Part shown: positions 1 through 5,388 of the stretch, piece after piece
Layout of the letters: each line of letters opens with the position of its first letter
Position numbering within the stretch: the stretch's first letter is position 1
Program-made: the position numbers and the translations under genes
Source: Bacteroidota bacterium
GTDB taxonomy: Bacteria; Bacteroidota; Bacteroidia; NS11-12g; UBA955
Assembly: GCA_018969565.1 (NCBI GenBank)
Contig: JAGWYC010000141.1
Span: forward strand, 1-5,388
Reading direction: 5' to 3'
DNA length: 5,388 bases
The notes under the pieces: generated by a model
The model's input: the letters and a program-made list of their open reading frames with translations, nothing else
Databases searched by the model: none
What the model was told of the DNA's origin: nothing

Positions 1-513
1 GCTGAAGCCTGTGTGCATGCCGGAGCTTCCATCATCAACGATATTTCATGCGGGGAAGACGACCCTGAAATGCTGCCCACCGTGGCCCGTTTGAAGGTTC
101 CTTATATCGCCATGCACAAAAAAGGCAGACCCCAAAATATGCAGCAACTCGCTGAATATGAAGATGTTACAAAAGAAGTGATGACCTATTTCGCCGAGAA
201 AATCCAATTGTTCAGGCAACAAGGCCTCCATGAATTCATATTGGACCCCGGTTTTGGGTTTGCCAAAACGGTGGCTCAGAATTTTGAACTGTTGAGCCGG
301 CTTGAAGATTTGCGGGCGCTCGGTTATCCCGTACTTGTAGGCCTTTCGCGCAAATCCATGATCTGGCGCACCCTGGAATGCAAGCCAGAAGAGGCATTGA
401 ACGGCAGTACAGCGCTGCATGCCGTGGCACTCATGAAAGGCGCATCCATCCTGAGGGTGCATGATGTACGTGAGGCCGTGGAAACGGTCAAACTGCTCGA
501 CTGCCTGCCTTAA
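1..513 (+). CDS. folP: Dihydropteroate synthase, C-terminal part (N-terminus outside window)
   Basis: Dihydropteroate synthase joins p-aminobenzoate to 6-hydroxymethyl-7,8-dihydropterin diphosphate in cytoplasmic folate synthesis and is the sulfonamide target. The reading frame is open from base 1, so about 170 residues are visible. Numbering from the first visible codon, they include GASIIND (8-14), a family MHxxGxPxxMQ loop seen as MHKKGRPQNMQ, the pterin-binding strand LDPGFGF (81-87), the SRKSM loop (116-120, with the conserved Lys118) and the terminal RVHD phosphate-binding motif (152-155). These occur in the order expected of the TIM barrel. Full-length enzymes have about 270-285 residues, so roughly 100 N-terminal residues lie to the left. 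A GTG at 13 is only an internal valine codon. The gene ends in a TAA overlapping the stop of the convergent lipoprotein gene. No frameshift or missing motif is seen in the visible part. Confidence 0.95.
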   Translation, partial: AEACVHAGASIINDISCGEDDPEMLPTVARLKVPYIAMHKKGRPQNMQQLAEYEDVTKEVMTYFAEKIQLFRQQGLHEFILDPGFGFAKTVAQNFELLSRLEDLRALGYPVLVGLSRKSMIWRTLECKPEEALNGSTALHAVALMKGASILRVHDVREAVETVKLLDCLP

Positions 514-1037
514 GGACGGGCTTCCGCTTTTTTCAGCGAATCCTGACGGGCGCGTTGCAGCACTTTTTCAAGCAATTGCTCCGGAGTCAACTCAATGTCG
601 GGCAAGAGCAGGCGCACATCTTCGGCGAGTTTGGAATTAGGGAATTTCTGCAGAAAAGTTTCATACAAGGCCTTCCCTTTTCGGGTATTGCCTGACTCCA
701 CGAAGTTATGGGCACCGGCCAGCAGCGCGCGTTCCAGCCTTGGGTGCTGCGGAAACAGTTGGCTGAATTTCTCAAAAAGTTCTGCAGAACGATACCATTT
801 CCCCTGCCGCTCAAAAAGACCGGCGGCAGCAAATAAATAGTCAGGGCTGTTCGGGTTTTTAGGATATTGAATGGCGAAATCAGCCAACCTGCGGGCAAGG
901 GTATCCGGAAGTGAATCGTAGCGTTCCCGTTGCATTTGTGACAAGTAAGGCTTCAGGCTTGCTTCTTCCTTTTGTTCCCGGCCTGCGCAGGCTATGAGAA
1001 CAAGTACCAGCGCTGCTGCGAGCATTCCGCGTTTCAT
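510..1037 (-). CDS. Small TPR-like lipoprotein, function unknown
   Basis: This predicted protein has 175 residues. Its start is placed at the ATG at 1037 because that gives a clean lipoprotein signal: MKRG, a hydrophobic stretch at 5-16, and a lipobox LIAC with the lipidated Cys at 17. The frame stays open to an ATG at 1088, but that start would put 17 polar residues before the signal and overlap parE. The mature part is helical and amphipathic. Around residues 65-145 it carries tandem TPR-like helix pairs (AGLFERQGKW..SAELFEKFSQLFP, then a similar unit ending YETFLQKFP), resembling BamD/YbgF-type envelope proteins. The end is a charged Gln/Lys/Arg-rich helix. It is probably anchored to a membrane and binds protein partners, but the partner is unknown. 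It lies 37 bases downstream of parE, with its own promoter-like box just before the ATG. Confidence 0.85.
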   Translation of the reverse strand: MKRGMLAAALVLVLIACAGREQKEEASLKPYLSQMQRERYDSLPDTLARRLADFAIQYPKNPNSPDYLFAAAGLFERQGKWYRSAELFEKFSQLFPQHPRLERALLAGAHNFVESGNTRKGKALYETFLQKFPNSKLAEDVRLLLPDIELTPEQLLEKVLQRARQDSLKKAEARP

Positions 1038-1040
1038 GAT

Positions 1041-1050
1041 GCAAAAATAA
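1041..1050 (-). promoter_or_regulatory. Bacteroidota -7-type promoter box before the lipoprotein gene
   Basis: The minus strand reads TTATTTTTGC, then ATC, then the ATG at 1037. It contains TATTTTTG (1049 to 1042), an exact match to the Bacteroidota TAnnTTTG -7 consensus. If it acts as a -7 box, transcription would begin about one base before the ATG, giving a leaderless message. No TTG at a suitable -33 distance is seen and no Shine-Dalgarno sequence is present. It supports 1037 as the start codon. Confidence 0.55.
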
Positions 1051-1074
1051 GATTCCGTATGATGCTCAGGAATA

Positions 1075-2940
1075 TCAGGCAGCATCAATACCTATTTCCT
1101 CCTCGGTATTCTTCTCAACCCTGAGGTTTTCGATGATAAACTCCTGCCGTTCCTGGGTATTCTTTCCCATGTAATAGGTGAGAATCTTCTCTATGCTGGC
1201 ATCGCGGAGGATTACCGGCTCCAAACGCATATCGGCGCCAATGAAGAGGCTGAATTCTTCCGGAGAAATCTCGCCCAGACCCTTGAATCGAGTGATTTCA
1301 GGTTTACCTCCGAGTTTTTGCAGCGCCTTCTGTTTCTCCTCGCCATTGTAGCAATAGATGGTTTCCTTTTTGTTCCGCACACGAAACAGCGGCGTTTGGA
1401 GGATAAACAGGTGTCCGTTGCGCACCAGGTCGGGGAAGAATTGCAGGAAGAAGGTGAGCATCAGCAGGCGGATGTGCATGCCGTCCACGTCGGCATCGGT
1501 GGCAATCACTATGCGGTTGTAGCGCAGGTTGTCAATGCTCTCTTCAATATCCAGGGCGTGCTGCAGCAGGTTGAACTCTTCATTTTCATACACCACCTTC
1601 TTCTTCAGGCCATAGCAATTCAGCGGCTTCCCCCGCAGGGAAAATACCGCCTGGGTTTCCACGCGGCGACTCTTGGTGATGCTGCCGCTGGCGCTGTCGC
1701 CCTCGGTGATGAACAGTGTTGTTTCGTGTTTCAGGTCGCCGTTGTTATCGGAGTAGTGGAAGCGACAGTCGCGGAGTTTCTTGTTGTGTACCGCCGCCTT
1801 CTTGGCGCGTTCGCGGGCCAGTTTCTGCACCCCGGCCATGTCCTTGCGCTCGCGCTCGTTGAGTTGAATCTTCTTAAGTAGGGCTTCCGCGCTGGCGGGA
1901 TTTTTATGGAGGAAGTCATCAACGGCCTTCTTCATGAAATCCAGCACCGCACTTTTCACCGAAGGACCGTCGGGGCCCATTTCAATGCTGCCCAGCTTGG
2001 TTTTGGTCTGACTTTCGAATACCGGCTCCTGCACGCGTATGCTCACCGCCGCCACGATGCTGCCGCGGATGTCGGTGGCTTCAAAATCCTTCTTGTAAAA
2101 TTCGCGGATGGTACGTACAAAGGCTTCGCGGAAGGCCGCCAGATGCGTACCGCCCTGAGTCGTGTACTGCCCGTTCACAAAGGAATAGTAATCCTCGCCG
2201 TAGGCATTGGAGTGCGAGAAGGCAATTTCCACGTCCTGACCTTTGAGGTGCACGATGGGATACAGCAGCTCTTCACTATGCGTTTTATGTTCCAGCAGGT
2301 CGAGCAGGCCGCGTCTGGAGATAAATTCCTTGCCGTTGTAGCGGATGCTCAAACCGGCGTTCAGGTAGGTATAGTTGCGTATTTGTTCTTCCAGGTATTC
2401 CGGGATGAAGCGATAATTCCGGAAAATGCTGTCGTCGGGAACGAAACTCACAAAAGTGCCGTTGGGTTCCTTGCTTTCGCCTTCGGGCACATCGAGCACC
2501 AGCTCTCCCCTGCTGAACTCAGCGCGCTTGGTCTTGCCATCGCGGAAGCTCTGTACCACAAACTGCTCACTAAGTGCATTCACCGCTTTGGTACCCACAC
2601 CGTTCAGCCCTACGGATTTCTGGAAGGCCTTGCTGTCGTATTTACCGCCGGTATTGATTTTACTCACGCAGTCAATCACCTTGCCGAGCGGGATGCCCCT
2701 TCCATAATCGCGGATTTCCACACGCTGTTCGGTAATACTGATGTCGAGCTTCTTGCCATGGCCCATCACGTGCTCGTCAATGCTGTTGTCCACCACTTCC
2801 TTCACCAGCACGTAGATGCCGTCGTCGGCGCTGGTGCCGTCGCCCAGTTTCCCGATGTACATACCGGGGCGCAGACGGATATGTTCTTTCCAGTCGAGGC
2901 TGCGTATCTGGTCTTCGGTGTATTGCACATTTTCGGCCAT
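1075..2940 (-). CDS. parE: DNA topoisomerase IV subunit B (ATPase subunit)
   Basis: This complete 621-residue type IIA topoisomerase B subunit supplies ATP hydrolysis and the TOPRIM metal site for decatenating chromosomes with ParC. The GHKL ATPase domain shows EVVDNSIDE (catalytic Glu48, Mg-binding Asn52), DYGRGIP (77-83) and the ATP lid GLNGVGTKAVNALS (110-123). The transducer domain has TQGGTH (261-266) and QTKTKLG (311-317, with the ATP-sensing Lys315). TOPRIM has EGDSASG (Glu413) and DADVDG (482-487), followed by FKGLGEI (552-558) and the YMG..ERQEFI ending. All key residues are present. ParE is preferred over GyrB because of the N-terminal DWKEHIRLRPGMYIG, EGDSASG rather than the usual EGDSAGG, and the short length. 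No parC lies directly on either side. The ATG at 2940 follows a promoter-like box at close range, and the stop is 37 bases before the lipoprotein start. Confidence 0.95.
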   Translation of the reverse strand: MAENVQYTEDQIRSLDWKEHIRLRPGMYIGKLGDGTSADDGIYVLVKEVVDNSIDEHVMGHGKKLDISITEQRVEIRDYGRGIPLGKVIDCVSKINTGGKYDSKAFQKSVGLNGVGTKAVNALSEQFVVQSFRDGKTKRAEFSRGELVLDVPEGESKEPNGTFVSFVPDDSIFRNYRFIPEYLEEQIRNYTYLNAGLSIRYNGKEFISRRGLLDLLEHKTHSEELLYPIVHLKGQDVEIAFSHSNAYGEDYYSFVNGQYTTQGGTHLAAFREAFVRTIREFYKKDFEATDIRGSIVAAVSIRVQEPVFESQTKTKLGSIEMGPDGPSVKSAVLDFMKKAVDDFLHKNPASAEALLKKIQLNERERKDMAGVQKLARERAKKAAVHNKKLRDCRFHYSDNNGDLKHETTLFITEGDSASGSITKSRRVETQAVFSLRGKPLNCYGLKKKVVYENEEFNLLQHALDIEESIDNLRYNRIVIATDADVDGMHIRLLMLTFFLQFFPDLVRNGHLFILQTPLFRVRNKKETIYCYNGEEKQKALQKLGGKPEITRFKGLGEISPEEFSLFIGADMRLEPVILRDASIEKILTYYMGKNTQERQEFIIENLRVEKNTEEEIGIDAA

Positions 2941-2943
2941 AGA

Positions 2944-2953
2944 GCAAAAATAA
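2944..2953 (-). promoter_or_regulatory. Bacteroidota -7-type promoter box before parE
   Basis: The minus strand reads TTATTTTTGC, then TCT, then the parE ATG at 2940. The ten bases and their distance to the ATG are identical to those before the lipoprotein gene. TATTTTTG (2952 to 2945) matches TAnnTTTG exactly. No convincing -33 TTG is seen 17-23 bases further upstream and no Shine-Dalgarno sequence is present. It implies a leader of about one base. Confidence 0.55.
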
Positions 2954-2969
2954 ACCTCCCGCCGCGAGG
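2946..2969 (-). terminator. Possible weak intrinsic terminator after the FAD dehydrogenase gene
   Basis: On the minus strand, CCTC (2969-2966) pairs with GAGG (2958-2955) across a seven-base G/C-rich loop. TTTATTTTT follows directly, about 40 bases after the dehydrogenase stop. The four-base-pair stem is short for a terminator. The T-run is also the parE promoter box, so the T-run may be there for that reason alone. Confidence 0.3.
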
Positions 2970-3009
2970 GATGAGCCGGAGTTTTGCACAGCCCACTAAG
3001 GCAAGTACC

Positions 3010-4413
3010 TCACACCCATTTCCCCGGGTTCAGAATTCCTTTGGGGTCAAATACCTGCTTGATGCCGCGCATCAGGGCGAAATGTGTTTCGCCGAACACT
3101 ACGTCCAGATAATCTTTCTGCACCAGTCCGATGCCGTGTTCTCCGCTGATAGTGCCGCCTAGCGCTTTGCATTGTTCGAAGATTTCACGGATGGCTTTGG
3201 GAATTTCTTCCTTCCATTGCCGGTCGCTGAGTTGGTCTTTCAGGATGTTCACATGCAGGTTTCCATCGCCGGCATGTCCGTAACACACCGCACGAAATCC
3301 GTATCGGGTGGAAATTTCCTTCACGGCAGCCATCAGTTCGGGCAGGGCATAGCGTGGCACGACGGTATCTTCTTCCTTATAAATACTGACACTTTTCACC
3401 ACTTCCCCGATGCTGCGCCGCACCTTCCACCATTGCTCCTTCAGGGTTTCGTTATCAGCCAGCAGCACTTCCGAGGCCCCGGACGCTTCCAGCAGCGGAA
3501 AAAGTCGGCCTGCCTCATCCAGAAGGGCTTCCGGATGATTCCCATCCAGTTCAGCCAGCAACCAGATTTCCGTGTCCGGATGTTCCGGAAAGGGTGTTTG
3601 TGTAGCGGCTACAGACATACGCACGCCGCTTTCTTCCATCAGTTCCAGCGCAGAAGGCTGAAACCCGGCCAGCAGCACTTCGTTCACCGCCTTACAGGCC
3701 TGTACCGGGTTGGCGAAGGGCGCCAACAGCAGGATAGTATAGACAGGCTTGCTGATAAGGCGCAGCACCATTTCGGTAACTACACCCAAAGTTCCTTCGC
3801 TGCCTACCATTAGTTGCGTCAGGTTATAGCCGGTGGAATTCTTCACGGTATTGGCGCCGGTCCAAATGAGAGAACCGTCGGGCAGGGCCACCTGCAGGTT
3901 GAGCACATAATCTTTGGTGGTTCCGTATTTCACGGCGCGGGGACCACCGCTGCTGTGGGCAATGTTGCCGCCCAGGAAGCAGGAACCGCGACTGGCGGGA
4001 TCAGGCGGATAGAACAACCCGTGCATTGCAGCTTCTTCACGCAGAACTTCGTTAATTACACCGGGCTGCACCCTGGCCTGAAAATTCTTCGTATCAATAT
4101 GCAGGATGCGGTTCATGCGCTGCAAGGAAAGGCTGACACCGCCGAACACCGGCAGGGAGCCGCCACTCAGGCCGGTACCCGCTCCGCGCGGGGTTACAGC
4201 GATATTGTGTTCATGGCAATAAGCCAGAACAGCGGCCACTTCTTCGGCAGTGCCGGGTATAAGCACGCAATCAGGCGGGAAGGATAAGTCTTCGGTATAA
4301 TCACGGGCGTAGGATTGAATGGACGCTCCTCCGGCGAGCACGGCATCCTTACCCAATAAGGAAGCAAAGAACTCCAGGTCTTTGGCGCTTATGGTATGAA
4401 AAGGCTGAGCCAT
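3010..4413 (-). CDS. FAD-dependent 2-hydroxyacid dehydrogenase (GlcD/D-lactate dehydrogenase family)
   Basis: This complete 467-residue flavoprotein of the PCMH/VAO fold oxidises a 2-hydroxyacid such as D-lactate, glycolate or D-2-hydroxyglutarate to the 2-oxoacid. The N-terminal FAD-binding half has PDCVLIPGTAEEV (47-59), the pyrophosphate loop PRGAGTGLSGG (75-85), GGNIAHSSGGPRAVKYG (148-164) and VGSEGTLG (203-210). The C-terminal FAD-oxidase half has GHAGDGNLH and GEHGIG. His380, His387 and Glu425 match the metal ligands known in this family, and His426 the catalytic position. The protein ends in FDPKGILNPGKWV, as relatives do. It has no fused iron-sulfur domain, no signal peptide and no membrane segment, so it is probably cytoplasmic or peripheral. 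No GlcE or GlcF gene is adjacent. The substrate cannot be read from the sequence, so I give no symbol. Confidence 0.93.
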   Translation of the reverse strand: MAQPFHTISAKDLEFFASLLGKDAVLAGGASIQSYARDYTEDLSFPPDCVLIPGTAEEVAAVLAYCHEHNIAVTPRGAGTGLSGGSLPVFGGVSLSLQRMNRILHIDTKNFQARVQPGVINEVLREEAAMHGLFYPPDPASRGSCFLGGNIAHSSGGPRAVKYGTTKDYVLNLQVALPDGSLIWTGANTVKNSTGYNLTQLMVGSEGTLGVVTEMVLRLISKPVYTILLLAPFANPVQACKAVNEVLLAGFQPSALELMEESGVRMSVAATQTPFPEHPDTEIWLLAELDGNHPEALLDEAGRLFPLLEASGASEVLLADNETLKEQWWKVRRSIGEVVKSVSIYKEEDTVVPRYALPELMAAVKEISTRYGFRAVCYGHAGDGNLHVNILKDQLSDRQWKEEIPKAIREIFEQCKALGGTISGEHGIGLVQKDYLDVVFGETHFALMRGIKQVFDPKGILNPGKWV

Positions 4414-4416
4414 GCG

Positions 4417-4426
4417 GCAATGTTAA
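4417..4426 (-). promoter_or_regulatory. Promoter-like box before the FAD dehydrogenase gene
   Basis: The minus strand reads TTAACATTGC, then CGC, then the ATG at 4413. TAACATTG (4425 to 4418) has one mismatch to TAnnTTTG. The distance to the ATG is the same as for the boxes before parE and the lipoprotein gene. No clear -33 element is seen. Confidence 0.4.
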
Positions 4427-4453
4427 TGAGGAAATGGGAAAGGATTGAAATAC

Positions 4454-4470
4454 CTATGGTTTAATCATAG
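4454..4470. repeat. Short inverted repeat (CTATG..CATAG)
   Basis: CTATG (4454-4458) and CATAG (4466-4470) are perfect inverted copies separated by seven A/T-rich bases. They lie about 40 bases upstream of the dehydrogenase start and 65 bases upstream of the glycosyltransferase start. The position would suit a binding site for a dimeric regulator. Five-base arms also occur by chance, and no second copy was noticed. Confidence 0.3.
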
Positions 4471-4534
4471 CCTTGCATTGTTCTATTGTATTGTCCTTTC
4501 TGTTCCGTTTTTTGTGAATCCATAATATGAACCA

Positions 4535-5388
4535 ATGCCGGAGCCGCTCATTTCTATACTACTGCCCTTCCGCGATGCAGGGCCTTGGCTGCGGGACTGT
4601 CTGTATTCCATCAGGGAACAAAGCCTGCACAATTTTGAAGTGCTCATGGTGAATGATGGCTCTTCTGATCACTCAGTCCTGATTGCGCTGGAGTTTGCCG
4701 CTGCCGATCCTCGCTTTGTACCGCTTGAAAACCCCGGGCGCGGATTGGTCCCGGCCAACCGTTTCGGACTCAGTCGGGCACGCGGAGCCCTGGTCACCCG
4801 CATGGATGCCGACGACCTGATGCCTCCGCGCAAACTGGAAATGTTGTCTTCCCCCTTGCTTGAGGCGGGCAAGGGCCATGTGAGCACCGGGCATGTGCGC
4901 TATTTTCCCAGGGAAGACCTGGGCATGGGCACCCTGCACTACGAACAATGGCTGAACGAACGTTGCCTGCACAACGACCACTGGAATTGGATCTGGCGGG
5001 AATGCGTGATACCCAGCCCTTGCTGGATGGCATTTCGCGAGGATTTACTGGATTTAAATGCCTTTGAACACGATATCTACCCGGATGATTATGAACTCAT
5101 GTTCCGGTTTTTCCGGGCCGGATTCCGGGTTATCCCCGTAAACGAGCTCTGCCACCTCTGGCGGCAACACAAACAGCGCATGAGCAGAAAGCACGAAGGC
5201 TTCAAAACCGAAGCTTTTTTTCAGTTAAAGATTAATCTTCTTCATCAGCGCTTTGACCTACCCTCAAAAAGGCTTGTTCTGTTGGGTCATGGCCGTAAAG
5301 GGAAATTGCTGGCGGACATGCTTCCCGAAACGCAGGAATTCACCTGGTTCAGCGAACGGGAAAAAGCAGCAGGCAACTTAATCAAGGG
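4535..5388 (+). CDS. Family 2 glycosyltransferase with C-terminal GxGxxG segment (C-terminus outside window)
   Basis: The frame is open from the ATG at 4535 to the right edge, giving 284 codons with no stop. An in-frame TAA at 4523-4525 leaves 4535 as the only ATG start; the ATG at 4527 is in another frame. The protein begins with the GT-A signature ISILLPFRDAGPWLRDCLYS (7-25), then VNDGSSD (39-45) for nucleotide-sugar binding, and the metal-binding DADD (91-94). The likely catalytic acidic region is YPDDYE (182-187), followed by HLWRQH (207-212). It should transfer a sugar from a nucleotide-sugar to a surface glycan or similar acceptor; donor and acceptor are unknown. After the transferase core, KRLVLLGHGRKG (245-256) gives a beta strand plus GxGxxG, suggesting the start of a Rossmann-type domain cut by the edge. 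It has no signal peptide or membrane segment, so it is probably cytoplasmic. No Shine-Dalgarno sequence is seen. Confidence 0.88.
   Translation, partial: MPEPLISILLPFRDAGPWLRDCLYSIREQSLHNFEVLMVNDGSSDHSVLIALEFAAADPRFVPLENPGRGLVPANRFGLSRARGALVTRMDADDLMPPRKLEMLSSPLLEAGKGHVSTGHVRYFPREDLGMGTLHYEQWLNERCLHNDHWNWIWRECVIPSPCWMAFREDLLDLNAFEHDIYPDDYELMFRFFRAGFRVIPVNELCHLWRQHKQRMSRKHEGFKTEAFFQLKINLLHQRFDLPSKRLVLLGHGRKGKLLADMLPETQEFTWFSEREKAAGNLIK

Larger units (their letters stand above)
4414..4534. other. Divergent intergenic region
   Basis: These 121 bases separate the outward-facing dehydrogenase (minus) and glycosyltransferase (plus) genes and should hold both promoters. The minus-side box at 4417-4426 is recognisable. 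On the plus side the best candidate is GTTTTTTG (4507-4514) with a TTG at 4486-4488, 18 bases upstream. It lacks the TA of the consensus, so I do not call it a promoter. The region is AT-rich relative to the flanking genes and contains a short inverted repeat, but no small ORF or RNA gene that I can support. Confidence 0.6.

Noticed and set aside
517..533. CGG-GCTT-CCG followed by six T residues just after folP
   Set aside because: The stem is only three base pairs and the bases lie inside the lipoprotein coding sequence, so I do not call it a terminator.
1038..1088. An upstream in-frame ATG at 1088 as start of the lipoprotein gene
   Set aside because: It would put 17 polar residues before the signal peptide and overlap parE. 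The start at 1037 gives a proper lipobox and fits the promoter box.
1318..1881. A 187-codon plus-strand open frame opposite the TOPRIM part of parE
   Set aside because: It is a shadow of a strongly conserved coding region and has no independent start signal or domain.
1906..3162. A 418-codon open frame on the plus strand, antisense to parE
   Set aside because: It lies almost wholly opposite parE, whose catalytic motifs are all intact. Its His/Val/Phe/Ala-rich translation has no recognisable domain and is what the reverse of a well-coded gene gives. It also runs on past the parE start into the end of the dehydrogenase gene.
3172..4287. Two long plus-strand open frames (3172-3813 and 3814-4287) opposite the FAD dehydrogenase
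   Set aside because: They are antisense to a complete conserved enzyme, show no motifs and have compositions typical of shadow frames.
4527..4535. ATG at 4527 as start of the glycosyltransferase
   Set aside because: It is in a different frame and its translation lacks all glycosyltransferase motifs; the ATG at 4535 is in the motif-bearing frame.
4669..5033. Minus-strand open frames opposite the glycosyltransferase
   Set aside because: The plus-strand frame carries the full GT2 motif series, while these short frames have no motif and overlap one another in different frames.

Overview
The window looks like ordinary chromosomal DNA from a member of the Bacteroidota. Base composition is roughly balanced by eye. 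Three things point there: the type of ParE protein, a short lipoprotein with TPR-like repeats, and TAnnTTTG-type promoter boxes in place of Shine-Dalgarno sequences. I cannot place it below phylum, and no mobile element, CRISPR array, RNA gene or horizontally acquired island is visible.

Layout: (1) 1-513, plus strand, the C-terminal part of dihydropteroate synthase (folP), cut by the left edge. (2) 510-1037, minus strand, a small TPR-like lipoprotein that meets folP tail to tail and shares a TTAA stop palindrome with it. (3) 1075-2940, minus strand, complete topoisomerase IV subunit B (parE). (4) 3010-4413, minus strand, complete GlcD-type FAD-dependent 2-hydroxyacid dehydrogenase. (5) 4414-4534, a divergent intergenic region with a small inverted repeat. 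(6) 4535-5388, plus strand, the start of a family 2 glycosyltransferase with a C-terminal GxGxxG segment, cut by the right edge. It has no stop codon in the window.

The three minus-strand genes are spaced like a possible operon, with gaps of 37 and 69 bases. However, each start codon is preceded at identical spacing by TTAnnnTTGC, then three bases, then ATG. This fits separate promoters whose transcripts begin almost at the start codon. The genes serve unrelated functions: folate synthesis, an envelope lipoprotein, chromosome decatenation, 2-hydroxyacid oxidation and glycan synthesis. I see no dedicated multi-gene system here. The most interesting signals are the repeated start-proximal motif and the two-part glycosyltransferase.
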